Translations under genes and position numbers: made by a program
Origin: Desmodus rotundus
Lineage: Eukaryota; Chordata; Mammalia; Chiroptera; Phyllostomidae
Direction of reading: 5' to 3'
NCBI RefSeq assembly: GCF_022682495.2
Contig: NC_071388.1
Span: 16,727,171 to 16,791,170 of the forward strand
DNA length: 64,000 nucleotides
Part shown: positions 22,726 to 34,490 of the stretch, one piece after another
Layout: every line of letters begins with the position of its first letter
Numbering within the stretch: position 1 is the first letter of the stretch
The notes under the pieces: generated by a model
The model's input: only the letters and a program-made list of their open reading frames with translations
Told to the model about the DNA's origin: nothing
The model's database searches: none

Positions 22726-25700
22726 CAAGAAAGAAAGACATCGTAGCAAAGAACTATGCAGGAAGGAAAAATCTGAGTTTTTACAGCAGACAGCCAAAAT
22801 GTTTCATTCCTCATTTTTGCTGTCAATCTAATCTTCTCCATCCACTTTTATAAACAAAGACTATACTATTTATCAACAGCTTAAAACATGCATTAATTTG
22901 GAGTTGTACAAAGGGTAAGGGATTATAGCTTAACAAAAAATTAAAGAAAAATCATCTAGAGGAGATATTAATTCCAAGGAGATGGTCCAATGTATGTTTC
23001 TCAATGATCTATATTCTTATACACCCAAGAGATAGAAAGGGAAATATCGATGTTATAAAATTATTATTTCTCATATCCATTCTCCAGTTTTCTCAGTTAG
23101 ATTCCTCTTCATATTTCATAAAGAAAATATAAAAACACAAACTATATTAAATATAAACTTTAGGATCTTTGCTAAAAAGGAAGATGTTAATTATGAAGAA
23201 AATATAATAAAGTCATTTCATAAAATATTTATTTGATAGCAATAGCTTAGCAATTTTACCATGTTTACTGGAGTTTGTTTAGTGGCCAGTTCATTCTACA
23301 GTGTGACAGCAAAGAGAGGATCTGGAGGCTTGCCACATGAAGGGGGAGAGGTGGCGGACCTATAAATCACTCTTTATTATCAACACTAGAATGTCTAAAT
23401 GACTTTCACACTCTTGAGTAAAAAGCACATCAGTAATTACCATCAGACATCCTCTCACAGCTGTGATTCACTCACTTGAGTTCTCACTGTGCCTGACTTC
23501 CTTGGCCAACCTGTTTCTCCCTGTTACTCATCATCCCTATTATTCCTCTCCCACTGACTCTTTAATTGACACACTTCCATACTCACCATTATGCTTACAA
23601 ATACTCTTGTTGAAAGAGTTCAGCTCACCGAAACAGCACTTGTTACATCAAGCATGGGACTGACATTAGACTCAGTTCTCCAGGGGCAGTATTCGAGTGT
23701 TTTAGTAGAAATATCCACTCACTTGTGGATGCTTCTCAATGGCTAAGCATGTAGGCACATTATTGAGATCAATTATTGTCATCCTGAGCTAGAAAACAGT
23801 TTACGACATGTTGAGAGGGTGCAAAGAATAGTGCTCATTGAACCGGCCATTGAGTGAAATATCAAGCACCTCTTGTATCAGAGTGCTAACAACTTATCAT
23901 TTAAAAGAAATATTGTTTTAAGATCATATGCTGATTACCTAGCAGTAGTGATTCAGCATAATATGATGGATCTGTTCAGTATTTGTGACTACGGGGACCC
24001 GAAAGTCCCAGTTTGCAGCACAGCCAAGAAATTAAAAGATGCCAAATACTTCATGATTAAATTTCCATTTCCTAGTCTCAGTTCTATCTGCCATTTGGTC
24101 CATTTTTTCCTTTAATATCAGGGGAATTAGATGCACTTGGAAAATGATGAGTTTAGTTTGAAAAGAAAATCACACCCACCAACAACCTTGGTCAAACAGC
24201 AGCTAACTACCAAAGAAAAGGACACACACACCTCCTCACTCAACTACTTCCTGCTAGGAGAGTGGGGGCTCCCCACCTGCTCAGAGAACGGGCTGATGCA
24301 TGGTGCACACACACTTCTGAAGAGTGGGAGGCAGTGAGGAGAGAGCAGCAGGAACGGAGGGAGGGGCGGTGGGAAGGATTCTTAATTGAAGGTCTTTTGG
24401 GCAGGAAGGTCTAGAGAGCCGTGCTTGGCCCAATGTGGAATATGCCTTCACAGGGCCTGACTTAGTGGCAGAAGGAAGAATGCACAATTCTGGTAAACAC
24501 TATTTCCTGTATAGTGCAGTTATAAAATTACAGAGAAGTACATTTTACTTCATAGAGTCCTGCTGCCTAATATTGATTTTGGTTTCCACGCTCAAAAACA
24601 GAATTCACCCTTTCATTAAACTCTTACTTTCAATGTCGAGTAACCCGTTTAATAGTCTGAGTGTCACTTGAGTTTTAAAATACAATGAGTTTTCTTTCCA
24701 GGAAGACATGGTGACATAGTGGTGAAATTATTCCAGCACTTAAGCATGCTAAAAAAGCCAAAGTACTAGACTGATTCCAGCAATATCTTTCTTAATAATA
24801 TAAGTGGAGAGATATATTTTTCTTTTTTGTGAGCACATATGGTTATCTTGAGGGAGTCCTGAAATTATACCACTACCTTAAAGCAACATTTAAAATTAAT
24901 TCTGTGTCTCATCAATAAGGCAATGTTAATTTAAGACATCTTCGCAATAAATTAAAGTCTGACAATTAGCAAAAGATTTTTCAAAGAAAATTTAGAATTG
25001 ATAATCCTAAATTTTTTTGTTTGTAGAAAAAGATATAAAGATGAATAAGCAACTAAATGTACATTTGAATATTAGTTTGAAAAGAGGATTGAGCTCTTTC
25101 CTTCCTGTGATTCATGAGTAATATTTAAATAACAATATCTTAAGTATTAACAAATACATTAAACTCTGACTTTACATCTAAATACTGTTAGCCTACAAAA
25201 TTTTTTACAAAGTATAGGACAATCTCCAAAATGAGAAAATAAATTGGTTAAATTTTGATGAGAAAGAGTGACTCCTCTTTTTCTCTAGCCAAGATGTTTT
25301 AACTTTTAATAGGGGTTTTTTTACAAGAACAATGGAACTTCCATTCTATTAATTATTTAGTGGCTCTGACGATACTGCTTGGCAGTCACGCTTACCATTC
25401 TCTCCAAATATTCTTAGGGTTTCCCCTAATTATTATTCAGGAAAATGGAGCAATCCCAAGCCCATTTCTCTTCCAGAAGAAAACCTGCTAAGTGTCTCCA
25501 CCGAGAATGCTCAGAACATGACAGAAAACCCCAAAGACTATTGGAACTTATACTAGTGTACATCCTAATGGACATAAGCATTCATCGTTACCAGTGCTCT
25601 TCGAAATTCTGATTTAAAACATTCTATGAACTGAATTTTCTTGAAATAGCTGTTTTTCCTTTTAAAATCACTGCTTCCATTCAAAAATTCATTTTAACAG

Positions 25701-26259
25701 AATAATGAATGCTTATTGCTTCTCAAATACTATAGTTCCATGATTTTATCCAAATTATGTAGTTGCATCTGTACTTATTTCTATAATATAAAATATATTT
25801 TTAGTTACAAAATAAAAATTATATTTTTGTTGACACTCAGTAATTTCACAAAATTCAGAATCAGGAGTCCAGTAGTTCCTGGGAATATTGATAATAACCT
25901 CTCACGAACACAGTTAGGAGGCAGGGGCAGGTGCCTGCCCATGCGAGGCATCAGCTGCACCTGTGGGGCAGGCTGTTGGGCCTGAAATGCAGGTTGTGTC
26001 CTGGCCTGATGTGGAACTTGGCCTTTTTCATCAGATACAGATACTCTTCTGACTGTCTCAGGGGAAGGAGGTGGGAACTTTTCTTCTGTAATTAACTTAA
26101 AAGCTTATAGCAGCCTTGAAGGAGGGTGGTTATGGAAGACATTATTGTGTAATCATGAGCACACCATGATTTTGAGATGTTAGAACCACCAAGGCTGTTA
26201 CAAAATACATCAGTGTGAGTACTGTGTGTGTGTGTGTGTCTGTTTAATGTACTTTTACA
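22726..26259. other. No recognised gene; unassigned sequence
   Basis: Mostly AT-rich. A GC-richer patch at 24220-24480 and another at 25910-26080 are unassigned. The latter contains a 7-bp stem with a 2-nt loop (25925-25940, gggcaggtgcctgccc). A GT run lies at 26223-26239. Open frames at 23463, 23873 and 24131 have no domain that I recognise. Confidence 0.5.
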
Positions 26260-26261
26260 TA

Positions 26262-26843
26262 TGAAGGAGGAACACCCCCCCCCCCCCAAGAAAATGGGAT
26301 TATCTTCTGGAAAGCAGTCCCCTTGTAGTACAGGCTTTCCCCACTAGGTGAGTGTTGTAGGAACCAATCTGTACCAGTGTGCCAGCTGGTGGTGTTGTGA
26401 GAGGCTGTGCTCAGCTTCAGAGAATTTTTGTTTGAAGACTCTATCAATGCATTTGCCCATTTCCTAATGGGTGACTTATAAGCATAACTGCCCACATCAT
26501 GCTCAGTGTTTAGCAGATTTTGACCAAAAACAGCTTGACCCCCATGCCTCACCCTCCCTATTCACCCAGTCTCACCCCAGTGACTCTTTGGTTTCCCAGG
26601 TGGATAATGTCCTCAAAGAGAAATGTTTTACCAGTGTGGAAGAGGTAAAACAAAAAAGGGCAGAAGCACTAGAAGGCATCAAAATCAACAAGTTCCAAAA
26701 TTGTTTTGAGCAGTGGGAAAAATGTCTCAATAGGAGTAATGCATCAAATGGAGGGTACTTTGAAGGCGCATGAAGTTCAAACATGTAAGAATAAATACAC
26801 AATTTTTATAAATAAATTCTGGGATTTTTGGGGTCCCCCCTCA
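26262..26843 (+). mobile_element. Internally deleted mariner-family DNA transposon
   Basis: Both ends look like matching terminal inverted repeats. The left begins tgaaggaggaac; the right, read in reverse complement, begins tgaggggggacccc. Each is flanked by TA (26260-26261 and 26844-26845), the mariner target. Inside is a 5' untranslated-like part and then only the C-terminal third of a transposase, so the N-terminal and most of the catalytic domain are deleted. A run of 13 C lies in the left terminal repeat (26275-26287). The element is 582 bp and cannot move by itself. Confidence 0.75.
26471..26773 (+). pseudogene. Mariner transposase C-terminal remnant
   Basis: The readable protein has VDNVLKEKCFTSVEEVKQK followed by FQNCFEQWEKCLNR and ends in YFEG shortly before the stop. 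This is the usual end of mariner transposases. Upstream, the HPSDSLV segment corresponds to the PSD motif where the third catalytic aspartate sits; the D is kept but the surroundings are degraded. The first ~30 residues look like decayed sequence around the second acidic motif. Without the DNA-binding domain and the first catalytic residues it has no activity. The open frame of 100 residues is the longest transposon protein fragment in the window apart from HAL1 ORF1. Confidence 0.75.
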
Positions 26844-26845
26844 TA

Positions 26846-29157
26846 GGTATATTGTGTTATTTCCTACTATAATACAATTTCCTTGAGTTCAGGTTATATA
26901 TCTTGTTTATGTTGGTAGGTTTTACAGCAGTAAGCTCAGATTTAAAAAGAAATATATATGAATTTCCATAAGTAAATATATATTAAAATATTTATAACAT
27001 TTTTAAGTACTCTCATATGCCCCTATGATTTTAAACCTATGTTCTGAAATACACATTTCTAGAATGATAACAATTACTTTTATCGTGTGTTTTGTTTGAC
27101 AGCTGTGTAATATATATGTATAATAGTAACCCGGATTGCTTATAGTTTTGTGTGAGTTCTTAGCTATTCCACACACCCTGTAACAACACATCAGTGTCAA
27201 TTATGTTTAAGTCATGCGAATTGGCTTTAAAAAGAGAGAAGTATTAAATGTATTGTTAGAATTCCAACACAATGAGAAAGAAACTGAACATTCTGTTTCT
27301 AAAATGAAGTATATTTTTTAACATTTTTTCACATTGTAATGGCCAACAGTAATTGCATATGGCAAATAACAAAAAAATGAATTTATAATAAATCTACTAT
27401 ATCATCCCTTTACCAACTCACTCATTGTTAGCATCTTGGATTTGTTTAGCCAAAATTAAACTTGGACATAGTAAAACATGAAAACGTAGGTCTTGCAACT
27501 TCAAGTGGAATTTTGATACCCTTTTTTTCACACTTATTAGATATTCAGATATTGAGTCAACTTTGGGACTGGAAACATGTCCCAGGAAATGGTCTATTTA
27601 ATTGACCATTTAAGAGTTCTCAACAGAAATGTCAGGGCCAGGTTCATTTGTTCATTACCTTTTAAGAAACTGCTTCCATTACATGAACTTTCTTTTTTCT
27701 CTCTATTCTTGTCATTTAAAAAGTTCACCACAGATTTTCTAGATGAATATGTTCATATTCCTTTTTCTCATAGAGTGAGAAAAAAGTTTAACCTTTGCAT
27801 TTATATATATATATATATATATATATATGTTTTAGCTGAAAAATAATGTCTAGGTACTTATTTAGAAATTATTTTAATGTATTTATTTAAATATATTTCT
27901 TATATAAGATTATAAACCTTAGTTTGGATTTTTATTGTATAACCCACGTTTATTATATGTATTTTTTCTCTACTTTTTAAGTCTTCAAGTTGTATCATGC
28001 ATTATGGGATATTTTTTCCCTAAGTGAGCTAGCCTGATACATCACTGTTTCAGTTTTCTGACGAGAATTTTGCTCTTTATGGCTTGTAGTATTGAATTAA
28101 CCTTTCATGAAATCGTTATTTTTATAATCATTTCATTTTCTTCTTATCCTTCCCTTTCATTTTAGCAGATTCCCAGGGCATGTGTTCAGTTACTTCACAG
28201 ATGTTATATCTTTGTAATGATGTTTATAAGTTTCCAGAGCGGTTTCATTTTAATTCCATAAAAATGTGGTAAATAATTTTCAAGTATCTTTTCTTCCTAC
28301 AAATTATTATCTCTTAAGCTACTGTACTTAAAAAATCCAAAATATTATTCAAAGAATAGTTATTTTCATTTTAACTTAAAAATGTAAAACAGAGAACTAT
28401 GACTAAAGGTGTGCTATGCAGAAACATAAAAAAAATAAGGAAAAAAAGAAGAAAGTAAAAGACAGATAGAAATAAATAAACACAAAAATAGAAAATTTAA
28501 GAGAAACATATGTGGCTATGAAGTATTTTAAAAATAAGAAATATTGGTTGCATTCTACTTGCCATCACGAATGATTAATGCTGAATTATGTAACAAAAAT
28601 AATGTATAGTTAAAGAAGAAATTTTATTTTACTCTCAGCATATTCATTACAGATAGGTTTGTTGAACAATCTAACAAACATTTTCATTAAAAAGTAAAAT
28701 AAGAAAAACATAAAACAGCAGTTGGAATGCCTTACCAAATGATTTATGCCAGTTAGCTCTGGATTGCTATAATATTATGAGGTGCTATTACTTTAAAATA
28801 GATAGGATTACCATGACCAGTTAGAATTCTAAAGTATTTAACAAGCTAATATTAAATTTTTGAATAGTTGAATTAAATTGTAGTTTCTTTGCACATTGAG
28901 TTTGAAGCTTATAACTATGGTATTCTTTTTTCTTTGTAGAGTGTTAACTAAATAATCTTTGTAAACTTTGTAAAATATAACAATTGTTTTTGTCTCTACT
29001 TTTAAATATGCACACAATATTTTTAAATATCTGTTTATAATTATACTCCCAGAAAATATATATGAATGTATAAAATTTTAGAGAAATATGCTATGTATAA
29101 TAAATACCTATATATCAGATAAAATGCATATCATATGTTATACCTTATATGCCTACA
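26846..29157. other. AT-rich DNA with an (AT)n microsatellite
   Basis: A pure (AT)n run of about 28 bp lies at 27801-27828. The segment 26860-26930 weakly resembles an L2 tail. The stretch 28370-29100 is extremely AT-rich. No gene-like feature is seen. Confidence 0.55.
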
Positions 29158-29351
29158 GCAGATATTCAGTGAGGAGTGCATTCACATTCCTATTCTACTA
29201 AAATTCTAGTTATGTCATTGGACAAGTTAGGTAACCATACAGTACCTCAGTTTCCTCTTTTATAAGTGGGGATAATAATGGTATCTAATTCACGAGGTTG
29301 TTGTTAAAGTCCAATTTTTAATATTGTTAGTTTTGTATAGAACAGTAAGCA
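29158..29351 (+). mobile_element. MIR SINE
   Basis: The order ctagttatgtcattggacaa, cagtacctcagtttcctctt, ataagtggggataataatgg and cacgaggttgttgttaaagt matches the MIR core and 3' part. MIR is an ancient tRNA-derived SINE of all mammals and is inactive. Confidence 0.85.
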
Positions 29352-29640
29352 CTTTTTTACCATTAATGTTATTTTTGTGCCTTAATTACCTTATATTAAT
29401 TGCTATATTTGGTGAAATGATTAGCTCAATAAACCCATTAATAAACAAGTCACTATTTTTATGAATAATAAATATATTAAAGTTAATTTTTCTTATATAC
29501 TTTACAGAATAAAGTATAGTTTTAAAAATAAGGATGTGCTTTAATATATTCTTTATATAAGTATACTACATATTATAAAGTATATCTTTAAAATAAGAAC
29601 ATACTTTAATATATTAAACATACTTAGAGTAAAATAAGAA

Positions 29641-29800
29641 GTTCCCCACCCGAAGTCAAATCATCCACATATTTGACCACCTTTACCCTTTGCTACACAC
29701 ACTGCAATGTACAAATCGTGCATCGTGGAAATGTACACTTGAAGCCTATATAATCTTACTAACCAATGTAAGTCCAATTAAATTAATTTAAAAATTTTTA
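29641..29800 (+). mobile_element. L1 3'UTR fragment with 5' inversion
   Basis: From about 29691 the plus strand has the sense L1 tail: cacttgaagcctatataatc, then ttactaaccaatgt and an A-rich end. The first ~50 bp (ccacccgaagtcaaatcatc, then tttgaccacctttaccc) are the antisense of the 3'UTR segment just upstream in the consensus; compare the antisense copy at 31280-31360. The two halves therefore point in opposite directions, as in twin-primed L1 insertions. A short ataag-type flank repeat (aaaataagaa before, aaaatataag after) may be a worn target-site duplication. Confidence 0.7.
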
Positions 29801-30285
29801 AAATATAAGTCCTTCAGTAATTAATCCTTGCAAATCAATTTTTAAAAGAACAGCAGTGACCGCAAAAATGGTGAAAAAAGAAAACAGGTTTAGGTATTAT
29901 GTAGGAAGACTACATCAAAAGTCTTGCAACATGAAGTGCCTAACCTCATACATAATAAAAGACATTTAAATTTAATTTAAAACTTTTACCTATCATAGCA
30001 GAAAAGCTTAAAAAGATTGATAATAATGTTAGCGTGGTTGACAGGAGGTAGATACAAGAACCCACAGTGCAAGTTTCAATTATTGATGCATCAGTGATAG
30101 TAAATCATCAATATATTTCTAAAATAAAACTTCAACACCTCTTTTTTTAAAGAAATTTCACTTGTAGAAATTTTAGCCTTAGAAGAAGTTTCTTACATTT
30201 ATTTTTAACACTTAGCTTTTAAAAATCTTTAGGGTAGACAGGTCTCTCTTTTTCAATTTAAAAATACCTCCAATATATTAAAAAT
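29801..30285. other. AT-rich DNA, no recognised feature
   Basis: No repeat or coding signal that I can name. Confidence 0.55.
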
Positions 30286-30804
30286 ATAACTATTGGATGA
30301 TCTGACAACCCAATCTGGGTATCTACCCGGAAGGATAAGACATAAGCACCCAATTTTCACTAGACCACTATTCACAATAACCAAGATACGGAAAAACCTA
30401 AATGCTCATCAGTGGGTAAACGGAGAAAGATAATGTGAGGTAGATATATGTGAACAGTATTCACCCTTAATAAAAGAAGACGTTGCAGCATGTGGCAGCA
30501 TGGATTACCCTTGAAGATATTTCACTGAGGAAATAAACCAGTCACAGAAAGACAAGAACGTGCGTGAGGTATCTAAAGTAGTGGAACTCATGGACTGAGA
30601 GAATAGAATGGTGTTTACCAGGGGCTGGGGCGAAGGGGAAATGGCTAATTAACACACATAAACTTTCAATCATGGAAGACGAATACATTCTAAGATCTGC
30701 TCTACAACGTCATACCTCTATACAGCTAACAATAGTGTAAAGGGCACTTAAAACGTGCTAAGAGGGTAGATCTAAGGTGATTTTTAGACCAATAAAGTAA
30801 TTTT
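30286..30804 (+). mobile_element. Old L1M: end of ORF2 and 3'UTR
   Basis: Recognisable are actattcacaataaccaaga, ggcagcatggattacccttg, gaaataaaccagtcacagaa, tggtgtttaccaggggctgg and the 3'UTR words tctaagatctgctctacaac and ctaagagggtagatct. The order is that of an L1M/L1MB-type end. All frames are broken. Confidence 0.85.
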
Positions 30805-31198
30805 TTTTAATTGGCATGAACAATGTATAGCTCTTCTGGAAAAAATGAAACCAAAGGAACAGGACATGGTCATCTGGAGAAAGAGTCTGCTGTTAATTCT
30901 GTCTGGGTAACAGAGGGAGAAGGAGCAGATGGCTGATGGGGGGTGTGGCTGGATAGACACAACACATTTCTGATGTATTTGTGATCATGCTACTTTTAAT
31001 ATGTCACACCTATTTTTTAAAAAAATATGTGGTGATGATTTCCCAATATCAATCAAGCATTTTTAGATGATAATATTTTTGGCTAAAATATATTGCAGCT
31101 GATAGAGGTACCATAAATTATTTCTGTATTTGAGGTAGAAGAATAAACTTTGCCAATTATCATTTCAGGTAGATCATGCAGATCTAAAATTCTTGTTG
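30805..31198. other. No recognised feature
   Basis: Unassigned sequence between two L1 pieces. It contains a G-rich patch at 30900-30955. Confidence 0.5.
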
Positions 31199-31371
31199 TA
31201 ATTAAATGTATTGGGGTGACATTGGTTAATAAGATTACATAGGTTTCAAATGTACAATTCTGTGGCACATCATCTGTGTGTTGCATTGGGGGCCCACCAC
31301 CCAAGTCAAATCTTCCTTCTGCCGCCATATATTTGAGCCTCTTTACCACCTTCCCATCAGCCTTCAAAATG
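31199..31371 (-). mobile_element. L1 3'UTR tail, antisense
   Basis: The plus strand begins with the antisense A-rich tail (taattaaatgtattggggtg), then ggttaataagattacatagg and caccacccaagtcaaatctt, ending near cctctttaccaccttccc. It belongs to the same L1 lineage as the pieces at 2973 and 29641. An antisense open frame at 31083-31367 is a by-product of this tail. Confidence 0.8.
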
Positions 31372-32173
31372 GTAAATGTAATACATTTTAAAGTAGAAAC
31401 CAGTTTATGAAAATATAGTTACAGTTAAAACATGGTTTTAATTCTAAGGCAAATTTAAGAGCAAACTAATAATGATACAAGCAGGAGATAGAGGTAATAG
31501 ATGAGAGAGATGGATTTGAGCTATATGCAGAGAGACCACACAAAGAACTGGAACTAAGTATAAATTAACATTGAGCCATTGATATAGTAAGTGCTGTTGT
31601 GAAGTAAATAAATTCCCAAGGGTCACTGAAATGCAATCAGAACAAAAGCTATTAGATGTAGGCTCATAACATCTGGACATGCTCCAGTAAAAGTTTAAAC
31701 ACTTCAAATTCTGATTTGTCTGGCGATATTGACTGGTTTCATTGCCATTTTACTAAGGCGATTGGAGCTACTCTTTTCAATGACCTTCCACACAGTGTGC
31801 ATGGGGGACCATGGCATCTGAGCACTGACAGGCCATTCATTGTACATGAATTTTGGGCCTTACCTTTGCTAAATATGCAACTATCCTTTGATTTCTGATT
31901 GCTGTGTGCACATTATTTGCAAGTGTATATGATTTTTGAATTGAACTCCTCTGCATTTAATCTCATCTAGTAATATTGACCATAAACTCAGTCTTTTAGT
32001 GAGAATATATCCCCTAATAAAAAAGGAATTAAAGATCATGCTATCAATCCAACACATTTCTCCAATGCCTTGCACTGTTGTACTTATTTAGAAATATTTT
32101 AAAATATTTTATTCCATAATAAATCACTATTGAATAAATTAATGAGATATATAAGGAAAGTAAAATAACACTG
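31372..32173. other. No recognised feature
   Basis: Unassigned AT-rich DNA without coding signals. Confidence 0.5.
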
Positions 32174-32188
32174 TAATAAATAAGAAAC

Positions 32189-32244
32189 CGCTTCTCAGCT
32201 TTTTGGCTAAGATCAAGTGTAGTATCTGTTCTTATCAGTTTAAT
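32189..32244 (+). pseudogene. RNU2 pseudogene: Truncated U2 snRNA retropseudogene
   Basis: The stretch cgcttctcagctttttggct, then aagatcaagtgtagtatctg and ttcttatcagtttaata, is nearly identical to the first ~60 nt of U2 snRNA, including the branch-point recognition segment (gtagtatctg). It stops where U2 continues into stem-loop IIa. There is no poly(A) tail. A perfect 15-bp target-site duplication flanks it (32174-32188 and 32241-32255, taataaataagaaac), overlapping the last few U2-like bases. It has only about 3 mismatches, no snRNA promoter elements and no 3' half, so it is a retrocopy and not a gene. Confidence 0.95.
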
Positions 32245-32576
32245 AAATAAGAAACAACATCTCAAAGATATTAAACTTGCTTTATTCTAAATGGCTAAAA
32301 ACAAAAGAATCAACAGTGATATTCATGTCTTCTAACATTTCATCTTAATTATTTTTATTAATCAATAAATTTGTTTGTTTTAACTTTGCTTAAAACTCTT
32401 AGTTATGATAAAAATAACTATTATTACTAATACTGTTGTAATGAGTAAGAACAACGCAGCACACTGTATTTTTACCATTTCACAAAGTTTGCTGTGACCT
32501 GCCTCTTGCTGACTATCCATCTTTATTGTTTGTCATTTCTCTCCTTTCCAAGTCGTACTCCAGTCTCCAGTTGTAG

Positions 32577-32640
32577 GGAGCGACCGGTCATAACGCTGCA
32601 TACCTTCTCCGGCCGCGACCACCTCTGACTCAACCCTCCC
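32577..32640. other. Isolated CpG-rich islet
   Basis: About 60 bp starting tgtagggagcgaccggtcat and including ctccggccgcgaccacctct hold at least six CpGs, whereas the kilobases around have hardly any. It starts with TG and could be a scrap of a young LTR or a conserved regulatory element. I cannot assign it. Confidence 0.5.
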
Positions 32641-34254
32641 TTCCAACCTCTTCAATTCTGTATGTTAACTATTTTTAATATTTAAAGTTAAATATTACTT
32701 CTAGTAGAAAATCTTGATTGATCTCTCCTAGAAAAGTCTTACCTTGCATCAGGACTCTTTCCCTATAGCATCATGTGCAACCTATCGATATTTATAGAGC
32801 ATCGGGACATTTATGAAAATCTTTGTGCTAATAACAGCTGGATTCATTGTTAAGTTAATAAATCTGTGATTTTTATGACTCCTTCCTGGCAGTAGAAACT
32901 TTTGGGGAACTGGGATGGATCCTAGCAATGTATTTACACAGTATTTTAAATTAAGATTTAACTTAGACAGATAACCTGAGCCCAGTGTTATGCATGCTGC
33001 TTTGTCTATTGGATAGTATGCCAACTCCTCTCTTACAAATGATGGAGGAGAGAGAAGCTACTATGCACGTAGACCACAGGAGTAACCACAATCACATGCA
33101 AATTAAAAGTGACACCCCCGGCTTTTTGCTGTTCTAGAATATAATGTTCAAGAGCTTGCATGGAAGTAGAAGCAGAGAAGTGAGTCAGGTACTTGGGTTT
33201 TCCATGGATCAGCTGAAGGATATCAGGCAAATACCCAAGTAAAAACTGAAAGGAAAAAAAAAAACCTAAAGCCAAATTTTCAGCAGTTATATGTGGCTAA
33301 GGAAACAAAATTAGAATTCAGAAATCTGAAATAAAGTTGGTCCTGAATATAAACAAGCAAACAAGTAAATAAATAGAAAAATAAAACATACACAAAAACA
33401 AAACAAAATGAAACAAAACTACGTTGAGGCCCACAGGAAAATATTTAAGAAGTGAAAATGAACCAAACTACAAAGATTATACTCCAGAAAGAAGTCGTTA
33501 AGATAAGGTGACCCATCCCTCTGTTGCTTGACCAAAGATAGTATTGGGAGAATGCTTCAACCTAAGTGTCACATGTGTACATAAATTTTTTTCACACACA
33601 ATACCTTGCATTTATTCAAAATTTTTAGGGTTTACTATGCATGCCACAAGAGTACCAAAGATATGAAACAGACAATGGAAGGGTACTCAAATATACTCAA
33701 GATATTGAAGTTATAAAAAACAGAATTAAAAAGAAACAAGTATATTATAAAAAGTCTTGGAAAACTGGAGAATTTCACCAGAGAACAAAAATCAATGGAA
33801 AAAATCAAATGAAAATTCTAAAACTGTAAAATGTAATAAAATAATTTAAGAAACATCTAAAAGGGGAAAGATCATATCAAACAAGAATTTTATTACACTG
33901 AATATTGTATCAGCAGAAAATAACCGAGAAAAGTACAAAGAGCAAAAAGAATGCATACACAGAAAAGAGTGTAAGAGAGCGAGTTACAACAGTGGACAAC
34001 TGTAACATAATTTCATTGGGCTACTTAACAAAGTCGAGTAAAACAAATTATTCAGAGCTACTCTATCCAACAAAGATTTTCAGTAATGTTGGCACATCCT
34101 TTTCTAATGCACTTTTAGTTTCGTGAAGAGAATAGCCTTTGTCCTTCCACTTCAACCTGGTTAGCAGTTATGTTATACAAGGAATCCATTTCAAAATTTC
34201 CACCTCACTGAATTGCTTGACCTCCTATTCAGCATTCTACAAAGACATGCAATA
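32641..34254. other. AT-rich DNA, no recognised feature
   Basis: An A-rich AAAC/AAAT low-complexity tract lies at 33345-33420. No coding or repeat feature is named. Confidence 0.55.
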
Positions 34255-34490
34255 GAGTGATTAGGACAAGATTTCAGTAGCTGGACTTTCTGTTTTCAAA
34301 TTCTTACTTGGCATTTGCCACTTTCGAGATCTCAGGAAACTTACTTAATATCCTCTGTGCATCTCAGTGTTTTCACGTGAAGAGAAGGCATAATAATGTG
34401 ACCCATGTCATAGAGGTTTTAGAAGGAAAAAATAAGTTAATGCCTGTGAAGTGGTTAGAACATCACTTGCACATACTAAGTGCTCAATGC
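34255..34490 (+). mobile_element. MIR SINE, near full length
   Basis: The order tttcagtagctggactttct, tggcatttgccactttcgag, gaaacttacttaatatcctc, catctcagtgttttcacgtg and aggcataataatgtgaccca follows the whole MIR consensus. It ends with agtgctcaatgca. An additional antisense MIR-like scrap may follow at 34580-34690. Confidence 0.85.

Noticed and set aside
32189..32244. Functional U2 snRNA gene
   Set aside because: Only the first third is present, it has target-site duplications, and there are no snRNA promoter or 3'-box elements.
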